From positions 1-6,030 of the forward strand of contig JAUIGA010000214.1 in assembly GCA_030430125.1 (NCBI GenBank): DNA of 6,030 nt, given 5' to 3'. The notes below the pieces were generated by a model that saw only the letters and a list, made by a program, of their open reading frames with translations, did not search any database and was not told the DNA's origin. Positions 1 to 6,030 of this stretch are shown one piece after another. Origin of the DNA: Chloroflexia bacterium. GTDB taxonomy: Bacteria; Chloroflexota; Chloroflexia; Thermomicrobiales; UBA6265. Position numbers and translations under genes: made by a program. Each line of letters begins with the position of its first letter. The stretch's first letter is position 1.

Positions 1-2966
1 GTGCCGGCGGCCACCGGCGTGAAAGCCTGCCCATCCAGCGACAACTCGAGCTCGTAGTCGCGCATCTGGCTGCCGACGCCTGCCTCGGTCCCGGCCGGGA
101 AGATGACGAACCCCGCCACCGACACCGGCGCGTCGCCGACCAGATCCACGGTCAACTCGACCGGCAGCGAAAGTGCGCCGGTGTACCAGCCGCTGCCGAT
201 GGTGGTCATGCCGTCGTACAGCGGCGCCTCGCCCGCGGCGACACTCTCATCGAGCGCGACCGGCATCGCCCCAAGGCCGTTCCAGGCAACATTGAGCCCG
301 CCGAGCATCGAGTCCGGAAGCGGCCACCATGGCTCGGCGGCCACCGGCACCGCGGCCCGGTCCGGTGTGACCAGCGTCATCGCCGTCGCCACGCCGTCCT
401 CCCCGCTCGCGCGGATGGCGACATACACCGGCTCATCGGCGCGGGCATCCGGCGCGATGAGGACCGACACCGGCACGATTTCCGTCTCGCCGGGCGCGAC
501 GATGACGCTCTCGCGCTCGAACTCCACCGACCACGGCAGGTTGCCGGTGAGGGCATCCAGTGTCACCGACTGATCCGTGTCGCCCGCGTTCTCGATCGCC
601 AGCTCGCCGTCGAGGCGCTGCCCCTGCGCCCAATAGGCGGCCACCGGCATGTCGTCGAGGTCGAGCGACAGCGGCAGCTCACTCTCGCCGGGCGCGGGCG
701 TCGCCGGTTGCGGCTGCTCACCGAATGTCGAGATAGCCAGCTCGTACGGTCCGATGCCGCTGACCTTGACCAGGATGCCGGTATCTGGCGGCAGCGACAC
801 CGTCGCCTCGCCGGGATCGACACCCGGCACCAGCGGCAGCGGGGAGGGTGGCAGGCCCGGTCCGGCAGGCGTCAACACCTCGACGAGCATCTCCGGCGTG
901 TACGTGAGGGAGAGCTCCGTTGCGTCCAGCGGCGGCAGGAGGTACCAGTCGACATCCCCGCCCCGCTTCGAAGGATCGCCCTCGCCCGTCACCCGCAGCG
1001 ACGCCGGCATCGGCCGCGCCATCGCGGGATCGTCGTTCGGCTCGAGGTCGTCCGGCACCAGGAAGGGGTCGAGCGGTGTCAGCGTGATCGTGTAGGTGCC
1101 TTCGCTCGGCGTCGACGGTCCGAGCCAGATCGTGTAGTCGCCAGGCTCCAGCCAGCCCTCCCAGGCCAGCGTGCCGCCAGGCTCGACGGGCGCCAGGGCC
1201 GCGAGCTCCGTCGCCTGCCAGCCGAGCGTCATGGTGATCGCGCCGTCCGCGGGCACGACGACCTCGGCGCGGAGATACGTGGGCCCCTGCAGCGAGAAGC
1301 GGTAGGCATCGGCATCCCGCGCGGTGGGCAGCCGGCCGGTACGCTCCTCCAGCAGCCGCAACGGCTGGGAGCGATCGACCGTGTCGTTCGGCTCGCGCTC
1401 GTGATGCGGGTCGGGCGGCCCCAGCGGCGTCATCATCAACGTGTAGTCCCCGCCGGACCCGGCAACGCGCACGACATGGTCGCCCGGCACCAGATAGGCG
1501 TCGATCAGCGCGACACCACCCTCGACCGCCGCGCCCTCCATCACCGTGAACCCGGCGCTGTCCAGCAGCTCGACCTCGCTGACCCCCGGACCGGCAACGT
1601 CGAACCGCCACAGTTCCGGCTCGCCCCCGATCGTGACCCGGAAGTGGTCGCCGTCCCCTGTCCCCAGCCGCCCCGCGCCGGTGAACCCCTCCCCATCCGG
1701 CGCGAGCGGCGAAGCGGTGACCGGACCCTCATTCGGTTCGCTCTCGAACCCGGAGACAGCCTCGCCAGTGACCTCGACCCGAAGCACGTAGGGCGTATCG
1801 GGCACCGGTGTTCCGCTGACGGCGACAAGGTACTCGCCCGCCGGCAGCACGAGGTCGTGCAGCGCGACGCCACTCGCGCCGGTCTCGCATTTCAGCTCGT
1901 TTCCGGCTGCATCGAGCAGGCAGAGCTCGCGCTCGGCCTCGCCCTGCCACAGCAATCGGATGTCGATGAAGCGACCGGCGCGCGCGGCGTCGACAGTCAG
2001 CCAGTACAGGTCGAGATCGGACCGATCAGCCGGGCCGCGCGTCGCCAGCCGACCGGAAACCACGCCGGTATCCCCGTCAAAGCCCAGCGGCGTGGCGGCG
2101 TCCGCGGTGTCGTTCGGCTCGGCCTCGTCGCCCGTGGCGAGCTCGCCCTCCTCCGTCGCCGAGAGCACCCACGGCGTGCCGTCTCCGATCGTTCCGGTGA
2201 CGGAGAGCGCATAGGTACCGGGTGGCAATCCGACATCGGGCACCTCGACGACACCGTCGGCCCCCACCTGCACGCTGAGCAGCGTCACGCCCGCCTCATC
2301 AGTCAAGGTGAGGGTCGGCGTCCAGGACACCGCCCCCTGCAGCCGAAGCGTCCAACGCGTGTTGGCAGCCGTCGCGTCGAGCATCCACATCACGGTGCCG
2401 TCGGCGGTAGATGCGTACTCGAACGCGCCGGATACCTCGCCGCTCGGGTCGCCGGATTCGGGGATCGTCGCGCCGGCATCGATGGTGAGACGATAGGGGC
2501 CGGGTCCACTGCTGGCGACGGCAATGTAGTAGATGCCTGGCGCCCAGAGCAGGTCGTCGTACGAGACCGGCTCGCCGGCGTTGCCCATGCTCGACACCAG
2601 CTTCGTCGCCGAGAGCAGCGTGCCGGCGTCGTCGAGCTCCGCCGTGTAGACCTCAAGCAGCACGACCTGGCCGGAGATGGCGGTAACGGCGATGCTCCAG
2701 CGCTGGAGCGTTTCGGACGCGACGACCTCCCACCGGTAGAGGTCCTGCCCGGTTCTCGAGTCTGGCGCATCGACACAGGACGCGCCGCTGCCGAGGTTGA
2801 TCGCGTCGGCTGCCTCGTCGTTGGGTTCGATGGGCACGATACACCCCGGCTCTGGCGTGGCGGGTTGCCCCGACGCCATGCCGGCCCACATCGACCCGAG
2901 CACAAGGATGCCGAGCAGCGCCACGATCAAGGGGCGGTACCGCGGTGCTCCGGTCACGTTGTGCAC
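1..2966 (-). CDS. Large exported multi-domain protein with tandem pre-peptidase-like (PPC) modules and C-terminal discoidin-like domain, 3' end outside window
   Basis: The frame is open without a stop for 988 codons, from GTG at 2966 to the window edge, so the C-terminus is missing. Residues 9-33 look like a signal peptide or membrane anchor: R9 and R11, then a hydrophobic run from P12 to about W27, then small residues (AGMASG). Six modules of about 118 residues follow from E47 to about 749. Most open with E-P-N-D/E, have a central D-x-D-x-Y/F-type strand and close with a P-G-x-Y-like strand, as in bacterial PPC domains. A Pro-rich linker (750-761) leads to an Ig/NEW3-like domain (about 763-869, with the PW-V-F and V-APGET pattern). 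A discoidin-like domain starts near 885, with a typical ELSLDGQAF strand. Cys pairs C42/C64 and C349/C360 could form disulfides outside the cytoplasm. No catalytic domain is visible; one may lie beyond the edge. The role is inferred as surface adhesion or scaffolding. GTG at 2957 is an alternative start with worse spacing. Confidence 0.88.
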   Translation of the reverse strand, partial: MHNVTGAPRYRPLIVALLGILVLGSMWAGMASGQPATPEPGCIVPIEPNDEAADAINLGSGASCVDAPDSRTGQDLYRWEVVASETLQRWSIAVTAISGQVVLLEVYTAELDDAGTLLSATKLVSSMGNAGEPVSYDDLLWAPGIYYIAVASSGPGPYRLTIDAGATIPESGDPSGEVSGAFEYASTADGTVMWMLDATAANTRWTLRLQGAVSWTPTLTLTDEAGVTLLSVQVGADGVVEVPDVGLPPGTYALSVTGTIGDGTPWVLSATEEGELATGDEAEPNDTADAATPLGFDGDTGVVSGRLATRGPADRSDLDLYWLTVDAARAGRFIDIRLLWQGEAERELCLLDAAGNELKCETGASGVALHDLVLPAGEYLVAVSGTPVPDTPYVLRVEVTGEAVSGFESEPNEGPVTASPLAPDGEGFTGAGRLGTGDGDHFRVTIGGEPELWRFDVAGPGVSEVELLDSAGFTVMEGAAVEGGVALIDAYLVPGDHVVRVAGSGGDYTLMMTPLGPPDPHHEREPNDTVDRSQPLRLLEERTGRLPTARDADAYRFSLQGPTYLRAEVVVPADGAITMTLGWQATELAALAPVEPGGTLAWEGWLEPGDYTIWLGPSTPSEGTYTITLTPLDPFLVPDDLEPNDDPAMARPMPASLRVTGEGDPSKRGGDVDWYLLPPLDATELSLTYTPEMLVEVLTPAGPGLPPSPLPLVPGVDPGEATVSLPPDTGILVKVSGIGPYELAISTFGEQPQPATPAPGESELPLSLDLDDMPVAAYWAQGQRLDGELAIENAGDTDQSVTLDALTGNLPWSVEFERESVIVAPGETEIVPVSVLIAPDARADEPVYVAIRASGEDGVATAMTLVTPDRAAVPVAAEPWWPLPDSMLGGLNVAWNGLGAMPVALDESVAAGEAPLYDGMTTIGSGWYTGALSLPVELTVDLVGDAPVSVAGFVIFPAGTEAGVGSQMRDYELELSLDGQAFTPVAAG
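720..2828 (-). repeat. Six tandem protein-level PPC-like modules
   Basis: Module starts, in protein numbering from GTG 2966, are E47, E170, E283, E410, E525 and E642, giving spacings of 123, 113, 127, 115 and 117 residues. On DNA they occupy about 2828-2460, 2459-2121, 2120-1740, 1739-1395, 1394-1044 and 1043-720. Five open with EPND or EPNE; the second has ESGD instead. The central strand reads DLY, (degenerate), DLY, DHF, DAY and DWY. The closing strand reads PGIYY, PGTYA, AGEYL, PGDHV, PGDYT and PDTGI. The EPND codons are the identical 12-mer GAGCCGAACGAC in modules 3, 5 and 6 (1032-1043, 1383-1394, 2109-2120). The rest of the modules differ widely, so these are old duplications and not recent DNA repeats. 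Family assignment is by pattern only. Confidence 0.8.
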
Positions 2967-2969
2967 GTG

Positions 2970-2976
2970 CCCTCCC
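2970..2976 (-). promoter_or_regulatory. Ribosome binding site of the large exported protein
   Basis: On the minus strand GGGAGGG lies just before GTG at 2966. GGAGG (2975-2971) leaves four bases to this GTG, a little short but usable. The next in-frame GTG (2957) would be 13 bases away. This site is the reason for choosing 2966 as the start. No ATG lies in frame between this point and the predicted transcription start. Confidence 0.6.
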
Positions 2977-3059
2977 GCGTTGAGCAGAACACCGAACAGG
3001 GAACCCGAACAGCGCCAACGAGGAGGCAGCGGACCTCTCGACTTGACAGAATCCTTGCC

Positions 3060-3088
3060 ATCATAGCGAGCGGCTGGTCGACCGTCAA
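3060..3088 (-). promoter_or_regulatory. Sigma-70-type promoter for the large exported protein
   Basis: On the minus strand there is TTGACG (3088-3083), a 17-base spacer, then TATGAT (3065-3060). Each hexamer differs from the vegetative consensus (TTGACA, TATAAT) at one position, and the spacing is the optimum. Transcription would begin near 3053, leaving a leader of about 87 bases before the GTG at 2966. It lies in the intergenic gap and points into the only downstream gene, so the exported protein can be transcribed independently of the enzyme operon. Confidence 0.75.
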
Positions 3089-3155
3089 TCCGAGGATTCC
3101 GGCCGGTCAGCGACGATCGCGAACCACGGAGATTCCTGGCGCGATGGTTCACTGT

Positions 3156-3170
3156 CCGGGAAGCCCCCGG
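3156..3170 (-). terminator. Possible weak hairpin after the SDR gene
   Basis: On the minus strand CCGGG, a five-base loop GGCTT and CCCGG form a perfect 5-bp GC stem about 29 bases after the SDR stop. No run of T follows (the next bases are ACAGTG), so it is not a standard intrinsic terminator. It could stabilise the 3' end or assist factor-dependent termination. Position is the main argument. Confidence 0.25.
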
Positions 3171-3198
3171 CTCACTTTCCAACGGCTTTTGAGCGGCC

Positions 3199-4011
3199 CT
3201 ACTCGTGCACTACCAGGCTGGTATAGCCACCATCGATCGCGAGCACGGCACCGGTGATGAACCGCGACTCGTCCGACGCAAGGAACACAACTGCGTGAGC
3301 TACATCCTCGGGTTGCCCGATGTCGCCGATGGGGTGCAACTCGCGATAGCTTTGCAGGAGCGATTCACGCTCGTCCTCCGGCGCCTTTTCCAGCTCTCTG
3401 TGCAGCATGGGCGTGTCGATCGTGCCGGGGCAGATGGCATTGACGCGCACCTTGGCAGCGGCGTGGTCTGCGGCCAGTGCTCGTGTCAGCCCGATCACAC
3501 CGTGCTTCGACGTCACATAGGCCAGACGGTTGGGATGACCGAGCAGCCCCTGCACCGATGCCGTGTTAATGACACTCCCACCCCCGGAAAGCATCTGTGG
3601 GATGGTGGCTCGCGCGAAGAGATACATCGCCTTCAGATTCACGTCGAGGACCCGCTGCCAGGTCGCCATGTCAGTCGTCAGCGCCGTGCCCTCCGGCATG
3701 ACCCCTGCGTTGTTGAACAGAACCTCGACCCCGCCAAGCACATCCACGACCGAAGCCACACACTGGTCTACCTCGCCAGCGTCAGATACGTCCGCGGCCA
3801 GTGGCAGGCAGGTACCACCGAGTCCGATGATCTGTCGTGCTGTCTCTTGGCATGCCGCCTCATCCAGATCGACGATTGCCACATGGCTGCCTTGCCGCGC
3901 GAACTCGATAGCCGTCGCCCGCCCAATTCCGTGACCACCTCCGGTGATGATGGCGCGCTTTCCGGCCAGGCGCACCGCTCCCGATGAAATTGATGTCTGA
4001 GGAGCGACCAT
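3199..4011 (-). CDS. Short-chain dehydrogenase/reductase (classical SDR), NAD-type
   Basis: A 270-residue protein of normal length for a classical SDR oxidoreductase, a cytoplasmic Rossmann-fold enzyme that interconverts an alcohol and a ketone. The cofactor motif TGGGHGIG is at 23-30. D48 at the end of the second strand (VAIVDLD) favours NAD over NADP. AADV is at 72-75, NNAG at 100-103 and N125 in DVNLK. The catalytic set is S152, Y165 and K169 (Y-V-T-S-K), followed by N-x-I-C-P-G (191-196) and a C-terminal ITGAVLAIDGG strand (252-262). The ATG directly follows the stop of the hydrolase gene, with AGGGA (4024-4020) eight bases upstream, so translation is probably coupled. Beside an enolase-superfamily dehydratase it probably oxidises a sugar, sugar acid or keto-deoxy acid intermediate. 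The substrate is unknown, and database names such as glucose or 3-oxoacyl-ACP dehydrogenase would be guesses. Confidence 0.95.
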   Translation of the reverse strand: MVAPQTSISSGAVRLAGKRAIITGGGHGIGRATAIEFARQGSHVAIVDLDEAACQETARQIIGLGGTCLPLAADVSDAGEVDQCVASVVDVLGGVEVLFNNAGVMPEGTALTTDMATWQRVLDVNLKAMYLFARATIPQMLSGGGSVINTASVQGLLGHPNRLAYVTSKHGVIGLTRALAADHAAAKVRVNAICPGTIDTPMLHRELEKAPEDERESLLQSYRELHPIGDIGQPEDVAHAVVFLASDESRFITGAVLAIDGGYTSLVVHE

Positions 4012-4971
4012 CTATTTCGTCCCTACCTTGGTCCAGACAACCTTGCCGTCATTGACAGTCCTCTCGGCCAGGCCTTGATCCACCATACGATTCAGATGCG
4101 CGAGCATGGCAAACTGTGCGTCGTCAGGAAAGGCAAATGGCCCAAGTCGTTCGTTGGCTCTAGCGACCGCGGTCTCAAGCTCGACGAATCCAGTAGCGCC
4201 CACCACCAGGTCGCGAGCAAGCTCATCGGCGAGGGTGACAAATTTCCGGCTCGCGTCCAGGAACTCCCGAACCTGGTCACCACGCATCACCGGATAGTGA
4301 CAGGTCAGGAGCAGATCAGGAGAGAGCGACTCCAGCGTCTGGATGGTATAGCGGTAGTCGCTGACCGAAAGGTAGGGAGGCGGCGCGCTCCAACCTCCGG
4401 CGGTATCGACCTGCGATCTCCCGAAAATCGCGTCCCCTATGATGGCGTAGCGCTCCTCTGGGTTGTACAGGCAGATATGGCCCGGCGTATGCCCCGGCAC
4501 GTGCACCACGGTGAGCCAGTCGTCCTCGGAGCGCCGCAATCGCTCTCCCCCGTGTATCAGGATGTCCATGGGAGCAGGCGGCCCCATCCAGCTCGCCAAC
4601 ATGTCGAAGACCGATTGATCGTACCGGATTCCGTAGCCGGCAAATCCGTCATAACGCTCTGCCATGATCACCGCTGGATCGCTGGCCCACCTAGCATCGT
4701 TGTGATGACAGAGAAACATGGCGTTGCGGAACAGGTCGCGGGCGGCATGGTTGCCGCCAATATGGTCGGCGTCCGCATGCGTGATCACCACCAGGCGCAC
4801 ATCATCTTCAGATCGCCCAAGCGATCGGATCGCCGGCAGGTAGATCTCCTCCGGCGTGTTCGGCAATCCCGTATCAACGACCGTGAGATGGTCGCCGGCG
4901 ATGATGTATCCCGCCATCGGTTTCGCGCCGATCGCGTAGTCCAGTCGATGGACTCCGGGTGCGACCTCCAT
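4012..4971 (-). CDS. Metallo-beta-lactamase-fold hydrolase with C-terminal winged-helix-like segment
   Basis: A 319-residue protein. The frame is open further upstream to 5163, but that stretch overlaps the enolase-like gene, and ATG 4971 has a strong AAGGAGGA site seven bases before it. MBL-fold features in order: the VVDTG strand (31-35), the metal motif T-H-A-D-A-D-H-I-G-G (64-73), V-P-G-H-T-P-G-H (158-165, H161 as ligand), IIGDAIFG (177-184, D180 bridging) and CHYP (H225). The usual HxHxDH motif reads H65-A-D67-A-D69-H70, so the second His is Asp. Residues about 262-317 have the helix-helix-strand look of the winged-helix tail found in some MBL proteins. The fold serves glyoxalase II, lactonases and other hydrolases. 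Between a sugar-acid dehydratase-like gene and an SDR, hydrolysis of a lactone or thioester is a reasonable inference, not a proof. No signal peptide is seen, so it is likely cytoplasmic. Confidence 0.93.
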   Translation of the reverse strand: MEVAPGVHRLDYAIGAKPMAGYIIAGDHLTVVDTGLPNTPEEIYLPAIRSLGRSEDDVRLVVITHADADHIGGNHAARDLFRNAMFLCHHNDARWASDPAVIMAERYDGFAGYGIRYDQSVFDMLASWMGPPAPMDILIHGGERLRRSEDDWLTVVHVPGHTPGHICLYNPEERYAIIGDAIFGRSQVDTAGGWSAPPPYLSVSDYRYTIQTLESLSPDLLLTCHYPVMRGDQVREFLDASRKFVTLADELARDLVVGATGFVELETAVARANERLGPFAFPDDAQFAMLAHLNRMVDQGLAERTVNDGKVVWTKVGTK

Positions 4972-4977
4972 CTGTTG

Positions 4978-4985
4978 TCCTCCTT
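4978..4985 (-). promoter_or_regulatory. Strong Shine-Dalgarno site fixing the start of the MBL-fold hydrolase
   Basis: AAGGAGGA on the minus strand is nearly fully complementary to the 16S rRNA 3' end and sits seven bases before ATG 4971. It lies in the 50-base gap after the enolase-like gene. It shows that the longer open frame reaching 5163 is not the translated form. Confidence 0.85.
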
Positions 4986-5021
4986 GCTGAATACAGGTGT
5001 TGCGCGATTGTCCGCAAGCGT

Positions 5022-6030
5022 CTAGAGCGCGCTGCACGTTACCGTCGCATCTGGTCGCTCCAAGAGCTCGGGCCGCAGCTCGGTGCCAAGCCCGGCTCCC
5101 GCCGGAGGCCGAATCGTCCCGTTCTCGATCGCGGGCAAGGCCGTGACGAGCTCCCGGTACCACCCGGTGTAGAATGCACGCACCGTCTCCTGGATCAGCG
5201 CGTTGGTCGCGTTGATGGACAGATGCGTGCTGGCCGTGAGAACCACGGGGCCCGTGCAGTCGTGCGGCGCCACCGGCAGGTGGTAGGCCTCGGCCATGGC
5301 GGCGATCTTCTTGGCCTCGGTCAAGCCGCCTACCCAGCTCAGGTCCAGCATGATGATCCGGGCCGCCTGCTTCTCCAGCACCTCCCGAAACGACGAGCGC
5401 CCAGCAAGCGTCTCGCTCGCCACCGTGGGCACATCAGTGGACGCCGCGAAGGCGGCAAGGGCATCGATGTTGTCCGCCTTGATCGGATCCTCGAACCACG
5501 TGGGGTTGAACGGGCGCAGGGCCGTGGCAATCCGCATCGCCGCAGGCAGGTTCCACAGCGAGTGCATCTCCACCATGATGTCCATCTGGTTGCCAACGGC
5601 ATCGCGAATGCGGTGAAACGGCTCCAGTGCCATCTCAAGTTCGGCATCGGAGATATAGGTACCGCCTGTCGCTTCCGCAAAGGCATCGAACGGCCAGATC
5701 TTCATGCCGGTGATGCCCTGAGCCAGCAGGTCTTCCGCAAGCTCGTCGGCACGATGCAGGAATGCGTCGAGATCCTCGTAGGGTCCTTCCGGTTCGTCAA
5801 CCTGGATGTTCCAGTTGGCGACGGCCTGCCCGTTGTTGCGGACATAGCGATACCCGGCGCAGGTGTTGTAGATGCGGATCGATTCTCGCGAGGCGCCGCC
5901 AAGCAGCTGATAGACGGGAAGTCCCGCGTGCTTGCCGAAGATATCCCACAGCGCGATATCGACCGCGGAGTTGCCGCGGGTCTCCACGCCGGAGCTTCGA
6001 TAGCCGAGATAGCCATAAAGCGACCGCGCA
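5022..6030 (-). CDS. Enolase-superfamily protein, mandelate racemase/muconate lactonizing type (probable sugar-acid dehydratase), 5' end outside window
   Basis: The frame enters at 6030 and ends with TAG at 5022-5024. About 335 residues are visible; the GTG at 5987 is internal, since the frame continues upstream (LYGYLGYRSSG). In numbering from the GTG at 5987, an N-terminal capping-domain end (AVDIALWDIFGKHAG...LLGG) leads into the barrel. GMKIWPFD (94-101) supplies K96. Metal ligands are E140 (VEMHSLWN), E166 (WFEDP) and E192 (ASETLAGR). D215 is in MLDLSWVGG, and the catalytic His is H242 (APHDCTGPV). The chemistry of the family is Mg-assisted proton abstraction next to a carboxylate, then racemisation or loss of water. 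This pattern with a His base suggests an aldonate or related acid dehydratase, but the substrate cannot be fixed. It is the first visible gene of the operon, 50 bases before the hydrolase. The normal family length is near 400, so roughly 60-70 N-terminal residues are missing at the edge. Confidence 0.93.
   Translation of the reverse strand, partial: ARSLYGYLGYRSSGVETRGNSAVDIALWDIFGKHAGLPVYQLLGGASRESIRIYNTCAGYRYVRNNGQAVANWNIQVDEPEGPYEDLDAFLHRADELAEDLLAQGITGMKIWPFDAFAEATGGTYISDAELEMALEPFHRIRDAVGNQMDIMVEMHSLWNLPAAMRIATALRPFNPTWFEDPIKADNIDALAAFAASTDVPTVASETLAGRSSFREVLEKQAARIIMLDLSWVGGLTEAKKIAAMAEAYHLPVAPHDCTGPVVLTASTHLSINATNALIQETVRAFYTGWYRELVTALPAIENGTIRPPAGAGLGTELRPELLERPDATVTCSAL

Noticed and set aside
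718..1611. 297-codon minus-strand open frame within the exported-protein gene
   Set aside because: It is in another frame of the exported protein; the Arg/Ala/Gly-rich translation is typical of out-of-frame reading of GC-rich DNA.
3043..3048. TTGACA on the plus strand as a -35 box
   Set aside because: No TATAAT-like hexamer lies at 16-18 bases downstream, and no credible plus-strand gene follows.
3121..3150. GAACCA/TGGTTC inverted repeat as a terminator or defined operator
   Set aside because: Six-base arms with an 18-base spacer can occur by chance; there is no T run, and no regulator is known to bind here. It is mentioned only in the promoter finding.
3205..3987. 260-codon plus-strand open frame over the SDR gene
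   Set aside because: It is the shadow of a clear SDR with all family motifs; the antisense translation is rich in His/Arg and resembles nothing.
4075..5025. 316-codon plus-strand open frame over the MBL gene
   Set aside because: Antisense to a well-supported metallo-hydrolase, with no ribosome site or recognisable motif of its own.
4972..5163. Longer N-terminus for the MBL-fold hydrolase, starting at 5163
   Set aside because: It would overlap about 140 bases of the enolase-like gene, its residues are Arg/Ala-rich with no family resemblance, and the strong Shine-Dalgarno site is at 4978-4985, just before ATG 4971.

Overview
The window shows a high-GC bacterial chromosome with four genes, all on the minus strand, so the biological order runs from base 6030 down to base 1. 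Style and content (a promoter of vegetative sigma type, a large secreted protein of tandem EPND pre-peptidase-type modules, and an enolase-superfamily/short-chain-dehydrogenase catabolic cluster) fit a free-living heterotroph. Chloroflexota of the Thermomicrobia/Sphaerobacter kind is my best guess, but it rests on general resemblance only; no rRNA or marker gene is present.

Right part, 6030 to 3199: a compact operon of three enzymes. First comes an enolase-superfamily protein of the mandelate racemase type (5' end outside the window, stop at 5022). After a 50-base gap with a strong Shine-Dalgarno site comes a metallo-beta-lactamase-fold hydrolase (4971 to 4012). A short-chain dehydrogenase/reductase follows (4011 to 3199), its ATG directly abutting the preceding stop. 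Dehydratase, possible lactone hydrolase and NAD-linked alcohol dehydrogenase together suggest breakdown of a sugar acid or related hydroxy acid. The substrate cannot be read from the sequence.

Middle, 3198 to 2967: a 232-base intergenic region. It holds a small GC-rich hairpin after the SDR gene, a short inverted repeat, and a near-consensus promoter (TTGACG, 17 bases, TATGAT) pointing to the left gene, followed by a leader of about 87 bases and a GGAGG site before a GTG start.

Left part, 2966 to 1: the first 988 codons of a very large exported protein that is still open at the window edge. Its visible architecture is a signal peptide or anchor, six modules of about 118 residues (five with an EPN-D/E opening and one that has lost it), a Pro-rich linker, an Ig-like/NEW3-like domain, and the beginning of a discoidin (F5/8 type C)-like domain. 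It looks like a cell-surface or secreted adhesion/scaffold protein with its own promoter. It is clearly richer in GC than the enzyme operon. No RNA genes, mobile elements or CRISPR arrays were seen.
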